Source: Meconema thalassinum (Eukaryota > Arthropoda > Insecta > Orthoptera > Tettigoniidae). From it: a stretch of DNA of 64,000 nucleotides. The notes beneath the pieces are model-generated. The model did no database searches and had not been told where the DNA came from. It saw only the letters and a program-made list of their open reading frames with translations. Below, piece after piece: positions 35,306-48,000 of this stretch. The stretch covers positions 1,703,667,978 through 1,703,731,977 of the forward strand of contig OX336388.2 of the NCBI GenBank assembly GCA_946902985.2, read 5' to 3'. Position 1 is the stretch's first letter; every line of letters begins with the position of its first letter. Both the position numbers and the translations under genes were made by a program.

Positions 35306-36732
35306 TAATGACTTACAATTTTGGATGACTTATCCAACACCTGTCGTAAGGAACATCATGCCATGCGCGCCCCAAACTATGGTACTTAGCTACTCATGAT
35401 GTCTCGGCTAATCCTTATGTGCTGACGTTGTTTCCGTTGGCTCTTGAAGTCCATGGTTCTTGACGTGGGAGGGCAATCTTAACACTGTTTCAGTTTCATG
35501 AAAATTGAAGGTTCAATATGAAATTTTCACACAATTTATGCACTGTTTTGCTTTAGTGGAGCGCCTGCTATATTCTACAGCTGGGCATGACCTACTCTAT
35601 TCAGCCAATAGTCAGTCTAGCTTCCTACGCCACTGACTTTAATTATATAGCACGGGTGGCTTTCTTCTAAATTGTGGACTTCAAATCGTACTGGTTTGGT
35701 CCCGAACAAATTAGCATATCGTGACACTGTTGCATAAATGAATGTTACTGTAAAACCTTGATGTTCGCACACGCGAATAGCTATGCTGCGATGATACAAA
35801 TTTACTGGTCAATACTTATCAATTTTCCCCGTTGAATTTGGGCTGCAGACTGGCGCAAGCTCTCGCCTCCCAGGCGATCAGGAATAGACTGTCTTCACTT
35901 GCTATTTAAAGGTCGGGCTAGGAAATCCTCAGGAGAAAGGGCATTTTTAAAATTAAAATCCAGAGCAACACTCGTTTGATGTAATAACATGATTCAATCG
36001 ACTGCTCTCGTTCCCAATGTCTCAAAACTTGGTTTGAATTCGAAATTCGATCGTGGTAATTTCCATTGTCCAGGGAATTTTCGCTGTTTTGCGGCGTCTA
36101 TCCACCCCTATTTCTGATTGGTTCATTCGAAATTTCTCCCCTTCCAGTTCTTATGCTGAATTAATTCAAATACTGAAGTTTCTTGGCTTTTAAAATAAAA
36201 TTCTTGAGGCTAAAATCTTCTCCTTTCCAATGATGTAACTTATAATTTTGTGCGTTAATTATTTCTCTTAATTTTTCTAAATGGACAGCGCTTATTCTGC
36301 AGATTGTCGAATCTGTACTCTCCGCTCTCAGGGTTGAACGTCCTCGTTCCCTTGTCTTCCACATCTTTCTACCATGTGCTGCGACTGCGAGTTGCACTCT
36401 ATTGTCCGCTCTAGGAGAAAGTTGCGAAAAGTCACTTTCCGTGTGATTCTCAGTTCGCTTGGACTGCACCTTCTTCCTTCTAAAATATGAACATATTTGC
36501 TGAATTTATCTGTAATATTTATGCTATATCAGATGCATAAAGGTTACAACATGGCTAGGGGATAGTGGAGCCTGACACCATTCAAGTTTCTTGAGCTGGC
36601 TAACAACTGGCTGCCAGATATTGTTTGATATTGTTTATGTAGAGTATCTCCAATTTTTGTGGATGTTTATAAGTTTCAATTTCTTCTCCGCACTGTCTGG
36701 TTTGGTAGTCGATGTCCTAGAAAGTGTTACTG
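35306..36732. other. Spacer between two Tigger elements
   Basis: No supported gene. A 102-residue minus-strand frame at 36469-36161 has no recognisable motif. Nothing else is seen. Confidence 0.4.
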
Positions 36733-37004
36733 TACAGTAAAACCTCGATTATCCGTTCTAATGCCTAGGAAGGGGTGAGCGGTTAATCGAAAAAAACGGA
36801 TAATCCATACTACTAATTTTAATGGACTTTATAGCACATAAAATACATACCGTATAACCTTAAAATGCAGTGCATTAAACCCTCTTCAAAACCGAAATAT
36901 AGTCAAAGCTACAACAGTACATACTAAATATTCACCTAAATTACCAACAGACCATGAATGAATTAATTTACCTGGTATCATTTAAGCTGCTTTGAAAAAA
37001 TCTG

Positions 37005-37589
37005 TTACTTTTGCAGCACTCTCCTACAGCTTATTTTCTTCTTTATGTTCATTCTGAGCTTCCTAATTACTAGAATGTCTGAAAAATCCGTATCGTCCTC
37101 TTGCTCCAAGAATTCCATTAGCTTTTCAGCCGACTCCAGTGCGCTCTGATGCGGTACACGATTGTTTGTGACGCACTCTTCTTCCCCATCCCCTTCACTT
37201 TCACTCGTCATTTCGCAGCTGACTGCCGTGTTCCCGTTGGCGCTTTCATTTACTATTTCATCATCGGTTAAAATGTGATGTCCAGGCAATACATCGTCAG
37301 TATGAAGCCACTCCTCAATGTTACCTTCATCCACTTCTCCAAAATGAATGCTATTTTCAATAGTCTTCAAGATATCTTTGATCATCAATCCATCATTTTC
37401 ATCTTCATCAATGAATCCATGAAAATCGTCAGCGAGCTTTTTGACATCAACATACAATTTTCTCCACGATCGAGTGATGTGCTGAGCGGTTACTAGATCC
37501 CATGATTTCTGGGCAAGATAAAGCGCTTCCTTAAGATTGAGTTTTTTCCAGAACTCGACCAACCATCAAAGTTTCTTCAGAAAGTAAGA
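37005..37589 (-). pseudogene. Tigger-2 transposase, C-terminal part
   Basis: The minus-strand frame from about 37589 to 37005 reads VEFWKKLNLKEALYLAQKSWDLV then ITRSWRKL, the conserved region after the catalytic core in jerky/Tigger transposases, followed by an acidic tail (DEDENDG, ESEGDGEEE). It continues the piece at 41315-41632 across the insertion. Confidence 0.82.
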
Positions 37590-37716
37590 GGCCTACATGG
37601 TGGCCACTACTCCTGGAAATCCTGGAAATCTTGGAAAACTCCTGGATTTTTATCAGTTCTGGAAAACTCGTGGAAAATGATGAAAAATTTGAAAACTCCT
37701 GGAAAATAGCCACTGT

Positions 37717-38900
37717 TAATACTTATACACTAAGGTGTTTTTTGTACACACGAGATTGTGAAAACGACTTAACCGATTGGCTTCGTAAGGCATTCTAACG
37801 AAAGCTCTTGGCTTGCAGATTTGCAGAGTTTCTTTAAAAGGAAAATATATGTTACGGTACATTTTTAAATGATTAAAGAAATATGTAATATTTGACACTC
37901 CCGCGCATGCACACAATGACCTTTCTCAACAAGGCAAATGGCGCTTTTGGCCCTGTCTAACTCAGATCTTTGTTTATGAGAATTAAAAAGGGTCTCCAAT
38001 AATGTTAATTATGTTTTTACAATATGCATTGAAATAGAATTATATTAAATAATCCAAGTATTGAAGGACTTAAACTGCAGGTTGAGTGTGTATACTGGTT
38101 AGGTAGCTTAATATTGCAGTGACGCATGGTTGTCTGGATGGCCGAGGGGCTATAGTTCCAGGCCAGTAATTTGTATTATGCATCGTCGAGAGGGTTCGAC
38201 TCCCACCTCGGATATGTTTTTTTAAATTTCCGTTTTATTCCCTCTTACGATTCGTATTACATTGTTGAAACATATTTCACTTTTATCATTCTCGAAAAGT
38301 TACGAACTCTCCGTTGCCATATATATTTAAAACACTAAGATGATTTTTGTTACTGCGAAATTGAGATAACGGCTTAACAAATTGGCTTCGTAAAGCATTC
38401 TTACGAAAGCCGTTGGCCTGTAGATTTGCAGTGTGTCTTTAAAAGGAAAATATATGTCACGGTATATTTTTAAATGTTTAAAGAAAAATGTAATATATGT
38501 GGCAATTGCGCGTGCGCACAAAGGTGTTTCTTCACGAGAGAAATGGAGGATGAGAGATCCACCGTATCGTAGAGTGATCTTTGTTTATGAGAATTAAAAA
38601 GGGAAATATCGCTTATGTTTTCTCCCGATATAGACTGGAACAAAATCATGAAATAAGGGAAATATTGAAGAACTTTAACTAGCAGATGAGTGAGTTTGTT
38701 GTTTACGTCACTTAATATTGCACTCGAATTCCCATTGTGGCTAATATTTTGGACAACGAAATTGATGATGCATCGTCGTAGGAGTTTGATTCCCACCTCA
38801 GACATGTAATTTTATTTCCCAATTATTCTTTCTTGCAATTGGTATTACATTGTCTAAACATATGTTACTTTCTCCATGATTTACGTTGCTATATACTTTT
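37717..38900. repeat. ~605-bp diverged tandem repeat with tRNA-like segment
   Basis: Unit 1 begins near 37717 and unit 2 near 38322; a short third start appears near 38880. Matching landmarks are AAAAGGAAAATATATGT (about 37836 and 38441), GATCTTTGTTTATGAGAATTA, and a tRNA-like stretch ending TTCGACTCCCACCTC / TTTGATTCCCACCTC. In unit 1 this stretch is close to a tRNA (TGGATGGCCGAGGGGC A box at about 38140 and GGTTCGACTCC B box at about 38195). Confidence 0.8.
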
Positions 38901-38959
38901 AAATTATTAAATAAAAATGGCCACAATCGCTTTCGCCATGAGAGAAAATTGGCGAACAT

Positions 38960-39355
38960 AATTCATTTGATGGACTCAGACATCGTGGTCACTCAGCCCC
39001 GTCTACTTTGGTGTGTGAGTGTAAAATTTTCTCTGATAACCTGTGTTAATGTGATGGCTGTATGTGTGCATTTGTAATTAATGTGGGGAATGGGGAGTTG
39101 ACGACCGAGGCTTTAAGTTAGGAACTATCCCGGTATTTGCCTGGAGTGGAAGTGGTAAACCACGGAAAACCACATCCAAGATTGTTGAGATGGGAATCAA
39201 ACTTTGCTCTTCTTAGTTTTGCCTCAAGAGTGCACCCCGTTCCAGCCCTCAGACCAGAATTCAATTTCTTGGCAGAGCAGGGATCGAACCTGGAATCCGG
39301 GGCGATAGCTCAGAATTTAGCCTTCTGTGTTGATACGATCTTTGACAAGCACTGA
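38960..39355 (-). repeat. SINE-like dispersed repeat
   Basis: Shares its left part with 5585-5740. It contains GGAGTGGAAGTGGTAAACCA and, on the minus strand near 39290, a GGTTCGATCC B-box-like phrase. Ends are not resolved. Confidence 0.5.
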
Positions 39356-39938
39356 ACATACAATTCTAAAACTCCCTCCATTACGGTGACTGGCGAAGTG
39401 AGTCTATGCTCATTCCAGTAGTTGGCGAAGTGATTCTATGCTCCATTGCATAATTTACTGTCATGGGAATGCAAAGTATTGTACCTTCAACAGGTGATGG
39501 AAATTGATTATTTAGAGCAGTTTCATTCTGTTTTTCAAAATGAAGATCGTCATCCTGAGTTGCGTTTGCAAGCAAATTGCAAAACTTGCAAGGATTTTAT
39601 TATTGGCGATCAGTCTCATCGCATTCTCATCAGGAACCAACTTGAAAATGGAAGTCTCTGAACTTCATTGTATAAGTGAATATTATTGTTTATTGATTAT
39701 TTGTTTAGAGTACATAACAATGAGTCTAACCTCGCTGTTGATTTTGGCAATGGAAGTATTATTTGCCATTTAATATTTGGCGGCTGCGTTGATGCAGGCC
39801 TCTATAGTGTTATTTAATATGATGTTAATTTGGGGAGAAATGCTGCTATAAATAAACCCATTTGACGAAATAGAACATTGGCCGCAAAAAAAAAAAAGGG
39901 AAATCGGATAAAAATACGAAGCCACTTTTAAAATCCAT

Positions 39939-40767
39939 ATGGCATTTCAGAAACAATTCCAGATACTATGCCGTTACAGTGTAGGGTCCTTGACGAACAA
40001 ATGTAAGCATTGTTCTGCACTGTATTTCTCTTGCGAGAAATCTACGCTTGGTTACTTTGACCGTTGCTGTTGTAATGGTAAAATTGATCTGACTAAATAT
40101 AAAATGTTTGACAGGCTGCGACAATTATTTTTCACTGGTGATGATATCTGAATGAATTTCAGAGAGACTAATCGGCAGTACAATGCTATGTCCTTCGTTT
40201 CATTTGGTGCCAATGTTACTGTGCCACATGCATACTGTCCACATTGTTTTAAAATGTATGGAATTGCACATCATCGCATGTCTTCTTTATATTCCAAAAT
40301 TATAAGCGACGGTTTGTGACCAGTTGTGTTCGACTCCTTAGAGTTCTTGAATTCTTTGGAACTAAATGACTTGCCTCCACATACTCCAAACGCTTGATCC
40401 ATAGTTATGCTCCTGAGAAATCTGAAAGTTTCCCAAGGGCTCTTAAATGCAACCATATTGCTTGGATTTGGATATAATAAGTGCATTTAAAATTAGGCAC
40501 AGAGGTCTAATCCTTCGACTTTATTTAACACCATCCGATAAAATACTATAATTTTCTTTTAAGTGGCAATATTTTCCAATTCGTTTGGCATACTTTATCT
40601 CAATCAATAAAGCTCAATGGGAAACTCTGGAAGGTGTAGGTCTCAATTTGCCTCAACAAGTTTTCAGTCATGGCCTGCAGTATTTTGCAATGTTGAGAGT
40701 GCGATCTTTTGTCGCCCGTATAGTTTCAATAGAGCCAAAAAATAATCGTACAAAGAATGTACATTAG
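39939..40767 (+). pseudogene. Helitron Rep/helicase remnants
   Basis: Two pieces. 39939-40300: KCKHCSALYFSCEKS, CCCNGKIDL, then after an in-frame TGA, FRETNRQYNAMSFVSFGANV and CFKMYGIAHHRMSSL. This matches the helicase-like N-terminal domain of Helitron proteins (GALYF...FRxxIRxYN...FxSxGA...YHRIGSL). 40570-40767: FPIRLAYFISINKAQWETLE, VGLNLPQQVFSHGLQYFAM, RVRSF, the last motifs of the PIF1-type helicase. The nuclease core and most helicase motifs are missing. Fragments only, not functional. Confidence 0.8.
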
Positions 40768-41314
40768 GCCTATATAAGAAAAATCTTCAGTAAATATTTT
40801 TCTATTGACCGTCATTTTTTGACGGGTTTCAACTAGTTAATTATAAAATCTTTCTATCTTAAATCATAATCCCGCTGCGGTTTTGGGTGAGCACTCTATC
40901 GTTAACGAAAGAAATTTCCTCAGGCTATCTGTTTCTGTGTGGAAGAACACGCGATAGTATTTTGGAAAACATATTGAGTATAGACAACTTCACTGCAATA
41001 AAATTGCAGGCGGCATTCTTTTCTCTTCTTTTTTCAAGTGGATATTTCAGTCTCAAAGGCTTTTTACAACAACAATTAAATCGTTTGTGTGTAGGCTTGC
41101 GTATCATTAACGCAATCGCCACTAATTTTTGTCAACATCTGTATAAGTAAACCAAACACAACTGTTTTATTTTGGTCTTAAAGTAGGCAACCGATAAAGC
41201 ACCCCCCGCCCCTGGACTCTCGCTTATTTTTAAGTCTGGAAAAATGAGAATTACTCCTTGAAAATTCCTGGAAAACTCCTGGAAAATCATTGGCCGATTT
41301 GAGTGGCCACCATG

Positions 41315-41632
41315 GGCCTAGCAATTCCCGCTTATAATGCAACTTAAAGGTTGCAATGACGCCCTGGTCCATCGGCTGAATTAATGAAGTTATATTAGGT
41401 GGCAAATAGGAAACAAAAATGTTTCCATCCTCTGATTTCAACTCTGTATCAACAGGGTGAGAGGGTGCATTATCAAGAAAAAGGTCGGCCTTTAATGCCA
41501 AGCCCTTGGCAGCCAAGAAATCTTGAACCCGCGGAACAAACTTATAATGGAACTGAGTCCTAAAAATATCGCGTGTCATCCATGCAGATTTGTTATGGGA
41601 ATAATCTACTGGAAAATATTTCATCACTGTTC
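41315..41632 (-). pseudogene. Tigger-2 transposase, catalytic-core part
   Basis: Minus-strand frame with NKSAWMTRDIF, FLDNAPSHP (second catalytic Asp) and LIQPMDQGVI (third Asp), ending HYKRELLG at the insertion border. These are canonical Tigger motifs. Excising the insert with one copy of its 6-bp duplication joins this frame to the C-terminal part. The first catalytic Asp and the DNA-binding domains lie upstream and were not found. Confidence 0.87.
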
Positions 41633-41635
41633 CTT

Positions 41636-43540
41636 TGTAAGAACAGCTCGATTAATTACCTAGATCGTAGTCTATCTATCAAAGACGGGAAGTTTCAATA
41701 TAGCATCTATAGAAAACCCACGCAAACCAATACAGTTATCAAAAAGGACTCCAACCATCCTCAAAGCCACAAAAGGGCAGATTTTATGAGCTATATCAAC
41801 AGAGCCATCAGCATCCCTATGACTGAAAGAGAGTATCAGCACGAAATAAACTTAATCTTCCAAATAGCCGAAGCTAACTGGTATACCCGAACAAAAATAA
41901 AAAGGATTATTTCCAAAATTAACAATAAGCCCCAAACCCGACTCACATACATAAACCAACACACTTACGGCATAGTGAACACCATAAAAAAAAATTCAAC
42001 ACTAAAATCGTGTTTAAAACTAACAGCAACAACAACCACGAAATAATCTACAATTCCAACAAAATTAACGAATTTAATAAATGCCATTCTTCAGGCATCT
42101 ATAAGCTCAAATGCCAACAGTGAGATTCGGATTACCTAGGACAGACCGGACGTAGCTTCACTAAGAGATACCATGAACATGTAAATGCAATAAAACATAG
42201 AAAATTTTCGGCCATGGGTAACCATATGAGAGATACCCATCACAATTTCACAAATATAGAGAAAGATTAGAAATCATCCACTATGTCAGGAAAGGGGCCG
42301 TCATGAACATACTTGAGCAGATCGAAATCGATAATGCAACCCCATGCATAATCTAAACGAAATCAATTTTGATGCAAATATACTTTTTGAGAACATTTAC
42401 AAATTCTTTCCCAAATCCCTAAAAACAAAACACATCAATCCCGATCCGGTATCAGTTTCCAAACTCCCCCCTCCCCCCAAATGTAACCTCTATTCCCCCC
42501 TCCCCTCCCCCCATCCCACGCCATAAACAGGCCCCACACCCACGAACATATTCCACTCCTCACCAAGTTAGATCCTTAACTTCCCCTCTCCATTCCTCCC
42601 CTCTCCTCTCCGTCCCTTCCGTGCATACCACATGTTCGGGCAAGCTCACGGTCACGCAATAGCGCGCTCCCACTTTGTCTACCTCGAGCCTTCTACAGCT
42701 ACAGTACAGGTAAGCAGTTTGCACCCGCTGACGCAGATTTTACGTTTTATCCGTTTAGGCGATATATGTTTTTAACCCAGTCGTTTCCACTCATTACAGC
42801 TCCCAGGCAGGAGTGTTATCGATAGATTCGCTACTTCCAAGGGGTCAAAGTAAGTTACTCTTAAGCCCACTATATTTCCTTTTTTCTCTGACGCATTCAC
42901 TCCCACTTATAGATATCTTAATCTCTCTTTATAGTTTGGGCCCCAACGTACTTTTTGGCAGGGTCGCCTTGTCTAAAAAGTCCGCATGACGTCATATCAA
43001 AATAATGTCAAAGTCTTTGCCCAGCTCAACAACAAGGCCATCAAAGTCGGATAGGTCTTGCGCCCGACAATTGTTTCATAACATACTTTTTGAACCAAGC
43101 TGAGAAGACTTTATATAATACAAAGGCACCAACTTCAAGGACAGTCCAACACGTGAAGTTTCTTACTAAAAACTTTTAAGAACTGTTTTAAAAATTTTGA
43201 CTAATTATAAATTTTAAAGTGTCTTTTTAAAGTGTGTATTAAACCATAATCAGCCACTATGAGGGCCATATGAGTTCGTAAAGAGCTCTTTAAATTGTTG
43301 CATTGTATCCCTTGCACTACGGTTTAAATGATTTGGGTATATAGTTTTGAGTGCTATTTTTCATATTCTTCTTAAAATGTGCAAGTTTCTGTTGTCAATA
43401 TGTTTTGATGGATGTTCACACGTTTGTAATTTGTATGGCTGAAGAAGGGTCCAGGAAGACCCGAAACATGTCCCTTTAAAATGGCAAAAAACTTTTAGTT
43501 GCCTATAAAGAAAAGTATTGGTTGGGCGGAGACCCCTTAC
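41636..43540 (+). mobile_element. Penelope-like element (PLE-1), 5'-truncated, with GIY-YIG and 3' tail
   Basis: Begins right after the Tigger fragment. RT-thumb and connector peptides at about 41640-41990: YLDRSLSIKDGKFQYSIYRK, PTQTNTVIKKDSNHPQSHK. After a frameshift comes a GIY-YIG endonuclease (SSGIYKLKC at about 42095, YLGQTGRSFTKRYHEH at about 42150). The RT palm with its catalytic box is absent. A long 3' part includes a C-rich pyrimidine tract (about 42460-42530) and a hammerhead-like motif (43439-43472). PLEs copy themselves with RT plus GIY-YIG; this copy is dead. Confidence 0.82.
43439..43472 (+). ncRNA. Hammerhead-ribozyme-like motif in the PLE-1 tail
   Basis: CTGAAGA, one extra A, GGGTC, a 6-nt loop, GACCC, GAAA, then CATGTC. 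Stem II is five perfect pairs, stem III is the self-complementary ACATGT, and C43472 is the expected cleavage base. GG before and CC after allow a short stem I. The extra base between CTGAAGA and stem II departs from the canonical core. Confidence 0.6.
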
Positions 43541-43838
43541 CCCATTATAAGTGAATTCGGATAGCTATGCTCCCGCTTTCGTTGCTTTAAAGCGCGAGGC
43601 AGAACGCTTCCAGCTCTGTTTTTCCTCCCGCGCTTCGGAGGACTACAACGTGCCCTTTACGGAGTGGGAACTCCGCGGAGCGCTGGCGCTCTGCAAGGAC
43701 ACATCTCCCGGGCCGGATAATGTTCACAACCAGATGCTTAAACACCTTAATGATGAGAGCATCCATTACTTGCTCAGGGTGTTTAATCGTATCTGGTTGG
43801 AAGGTGTGTTTCCAGCGCAATGGCAGGAAGGTATGCCG

Positions 43839-44912
43839 TATATACCCAAATGTAAGACGACCGCGAATATAAGACTAGGCCTAGTTATCAACTGCCTCTT
43901 ACAGATTTTTTCAAAAAAATACCCGCTAACTCATAACTTGCACAATATATGCCCTCAAGGTCGTGCTTTCATTTTTATAACGTCTCGTGTTATCGGAAAT
44001 CCCTCTGCCCGCTCTATAATTTCTTTGTTCAAGAATGGGAGATGTTATTAAATTAAGATACGTTGATCACTCCATTACTGCTCGTAAAACTGATTGGTTG
44101 GTTGTTCTTGTAAATATTGGTTTAAAACATATTTCCGTATGCTTTCAAACACATAATTTATCCGCTTAAAATGATGGTCTATGCGTAAATCCTAACCTCA
44201 AAATGTACGCTATTCGTATATGCTTGGTAATTCAACATAACAAACCATAGATGTCCCACAAAAAAGCAAGGAAGTGTTGTACAGAAGCTACTATATCCCA
44301 ATGCTGACCTATGCTTCAGAAACGTGGACAATGAAGAAAAGAGAGATAAGCAGAATACAGACAGGTGAAATGAAGTTCCTGCGAAGTAGGATCGGAGTAA
44401 CAAGAAGAGACAGGGTGAGGAATGAAAAGGTCAGGGAAATGGTGAAAGAGGAGCCCTTGCAAGGTAGGATTGAGACATCAAGACTGAGGTGGTATGGACA
44501 CTTAAAGAGAATGGATGAGAAGAAGATTCCCAAGAGGATACATGAGATGCAGATGCAGAAGAAACGACCAAGGGGAAGACCAAGAGATAGATGGCTGAAA
44601 GGAGTGGAGGAATGTGTCAAGAAGAGAGGCGAGGACTGGACCAGAGTGACAGCGGAGAGGTGGTGGGAAGAAAGAACTAAGTGGCGAGGCTTATGTTCCA
44701 AACAGACCCAGCCTGGGGCTGGAAACTGTACAAGATGATGATGATTTTAATTGTCATTAACGCATTGATTTGTTGCGAGTTACAAGATGCCAACACCACA
44801 TACTACTTTGCAAATAATATATATATATATTTTTAACCCTGAATATAAGACGACCCCAAATTTTCATAACACAAAAAGTGGGAAAAAACCTCGTCTTACA
44901 TTCGGGTATATA
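43839..44912. mobile_element. TIR element with TATATACCC ends and apparent CG duplication
   Basis: Ends TATATACCCAAATGTAAGAC at the left and, from the right inward, TATATACCCGAATGTAAGAC. Flanked by CG at 43837-43838 and 44913-44914. Removing the element with one CG joins the LINE frame (EGMP to PILKP region). Subterminal phrases ATATAAGACGACC recur at both sides. No transposase; it contains a LINE 3' fragment. Confidence 0.75.
44265..44750 (+). pseudogene. 5'-truncated LINE, C-terminal part, ending in (GAT)n
   Basis: Frame 44274-44738 reads LYRSYYIPMLTYASETWTM, EISRIQTGEMKFLRS, RLRWYGHLKRM, RGRPRDRWL, closely related to the LINE at 59190-60400. It ends with GATGATGATG, as that element does. 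The RT core is absent through 5' truncation. Confidence 0.82.
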
Positions 44913-45093
44913 CGGTAATTATCCCTATCCTGAAGCCCGATAAGGATCCCAATTTGACGGGAGTTACAGACCTATTTGTCTCACAAATGGTCTGTGCAAG
45001 TTCTTTGAGAGGATGGTCAATCGGCGACTGGTGTGGGTCCTGGAGAAACGAGGCCTCCTATCAGAATACCAGTGTGGTTTCAGGGCGTCTCTG

Positions 45094-48000
45094 TCTCTGG
45101 GGTGCAAGGCATTTGGATGCGTCTCAAATAGCCTCTCCTATTGCAAATGTCAACCTCACCTTCTCGCGGTGCACCCTGGTACCACAGACGAGGCTCTGGC
45201 GACCGAGTATATGGCGGGATAACCACATAATGATGCAGTAAATGGCATCATTTCCACCCACAACATCTTGGGAGGGAGCAAGTGCCAAGGCTTAAAGGTG
45301 GCAGCCCCACCATGGCACTCGGCAAATGTGGGCTAATAACTCACAGTTGCTTTAAAAATAAAAAAATAACCAACATATTAAAGAAACTAAGAAAAGCAGC
45401 CGGACGGATCCTACAATGACGACCTTTGGCTTGAAAAAGGACATGAATATTGGGTTTTGGAATGTTAGAACATTGTACCAGACTGGAAAACTAAAGCAGC
45501 TTGCTACCGAGGCAGAACGGTACAGATTGGATATCCTAGGAGTTAGTGAAGTAAGGTGGAACGCATTTGGAGAGATGAGAACTTTGAGCGGACAAACTTT
45601 CCTCTACTCGGGTAAGCCAAATGAAGACGACCCACATCATGAGGGAGTGGGATTGCTCCTAAACAAGAGAACAAAGAGCAGTTTGCTGGACTGGAAGCCC
45701 ATTTCATCAAGAATTATCACTGCAAGGTTCAAGGGGAAGGTCAGAAATGTTTCGGTGGCCCAATGCTATGCACCTACAGAAGAAGCCGAAGCAGAGGACA
45801 AGGCAAAATATTATTCAGAACTCCAGACTATTATGCAGACCATAAACAAGAGGGATATTGTGATAGTCATGGGAGACTTCAACGCCAAAGTGGAAGCTGA
45901 AAATCTGGGACTTGAACAAGTAATGGGCCAACATGGATTGGGTGCCATGAATGAGAATGGAGAACTGCTGGTAGACTTTTGTGCAAGAAATGAACTCGTT
46001 ATCAGTGGAACCCTCTTCCCTCATAAAGAATGCCACAAAGTGACATGGGTATCTCCAGATCTGCGAACCGAAAACCAGATTGACCACCTGACAATTAGCA
46101 GAAGCTGGAGAAGGTCACTTCTGGATGTCAGAAATCGACGAGGAGCAGATATAGGCAGTGACCACCATCTAGTAACTGCCCGCATCCGAGTTAAGATTGC
46201 AGCTGCAAAGAAACGGTTTGAGCAACAAATAAAAAGGTTTGATGTTGGAAAACTACAGAATGAGAGAAACAAGGAACATTTTAAGATCAACCTCAGTAAC
46301 AGGTTTACAGCCCTGCAGGTGGATGGAGATGATGTTGAAGAACACTGGGAGAAAGTTAAGACTACGTTAACAAACACAGCAGAGGAGGTACTTGGCTTCA
46401 AGAACACCAGGAGGAAAGAATGGATGACAACAAACACTTGGGAGTGTATAGAACAACGTAGAGAACTGAAACTCAAGCTGAATAATTGCAGGACACGAAC
46501 CCAGAAAGTTGAACTCCAAGCAGCATATCATGCTAAAGACCGGGAAGTAAAGAAGAATGCAAAAGCAGACCGGAAAAAGTGGGTATCAAACCTTGCTGAA
46601 TTAGCAGAGACTGCAGCAAGAGAGAGAAATATGAAAGGCTTGTATGACATTACGAGGAAACTCGCCAAGAAGAAATTTAAACAAAGTAGACCCATTAAGA
46701 ATAAACAAGGAGACATGCTCACTAATGATGAAGCAAAATTAAACAGATGGCAGGAACACTTCATGGAGGTGTTGAACAGAGACGACGTAGAGGAAGATAG
46801 GCAGATGCCATATGTAAATGAAGATGGTGAAACGGACGGCATCAACACAGAACCACCCGCAAGAAGTGAGATCAAAGAAGCAATCAGACAAATAAAAAAT
46901 GGAAAGGCCCCAGGAGTGGATAACATAGCGCCTGAGCTTCTAACCGTTGATCCTGATATGACGGCCGATATGTTGCATCCACTGTTTACAAAAATCTGGA
47001 ACGAGGAAAAATTGCCAAAGGAATGGAGAGAGGGACTCCTTGTCAAATTACCGAAGAAAGGTGACCTGACCAACTGTCACAATTGGAGAGGTATCACTTT
47101 ACTTTCAATTCCCAGTCAAGTGATGACTCTCGTGATACTCAACAGAGTAAAAACAAGGATAGAAAAACGACTTCGCAAAGAACAAGCAGGTTTCAGGAGC
47201 AACCGCTCATGCATCGACCAAATTAACACTCTACGGATCATTATTGAACAGTTTAATGAGTACAATGCTAGCTTATTTCTTCTGTTCGTGGACTTGGAGA
47301 AGGCTTTAGATTCATTGGAAAGGAATGCCATGTGGAGAACACTACAAAAGTATGGCATACCATCGAAAATAGGCATAATCATCAAGCAGACCTACGATGA
47401 CTTCACATATAGAGTAATCCACGAAGGGAAGCTCTCGGAGCCCTTCTCCGTAAATTCTGGTGTGCGACAAGGGTGTGTCCTATCTCCGACTATCTTCCTC
47501 CTTGTCCTTGATGATGTCTTGAGAAAAGTTGTTGAGGGAAGGCAGAGAAGCATCCAGTGGGGACTGGTCGAGAGATTGGAAAGTCTAGAGTTTGCCGATG
47601 ACATATGTCTATTGGCTCAGAAACATACTGATATGGAGGGAAAGCTGCAGGACCTGGAGAGAGATGCTGGAGCAGTGGGCCTAAGGATAAATGCTCAGAA
47701 AACAAAGGTGATAAAGGTCAATGCGAAGAGCAAGCAGAAACTCAGAGTCAATGACGAAGATGTTCAGGAAGTCGAAGAGTTCACATATCTTGGCAGTGTG
47801 ACTATGCAGGATGGAGGAGCAACAGCTGATGTCAAAATGAGGATCCAGAAAGCCAATGCGGCATGCATACAGCTCTATCCGATTTGGAGGGCCAGAGAAA
47901 TATCGATGAAAACGAAACTGCGCATTTTTCAAACAAATGTGGAAACAGTACTGCTGTATGGCTGTGAAACGTGGAAAGTTACCTCAGAGATCACCCACAA

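Larger units (their letters stand above)
37596..41314. mobile_element. Unclassified TIR transposon, 3.7 kb, TIR CATGGTGGCCACT
   Basis: Perfect 13-bp TIRs CATGGTGGCCACT at 37596 and inverted at 41314, with an exact 6-bp duplication GGCCTA at 37590-37595 and 41315-41320. The subterminal zones at both ends carry CCTGGAAA repeats in the same (direct) orientation. It holds a ~605-bp tandem repeat, a SINE-like repeat and Helitron debris. No transposase of its own was recognised. The superfamily is unknown; a hAT-like group with short duplications is one possibility. Confidence 0.75.

Noticed and set aside
38134..38215. Functional tRNA gene
   Set aside because: A- and B-box-like phrases are present but the intervening arms do not fold as a tRNA, and the block is repeated in a tandem unit.
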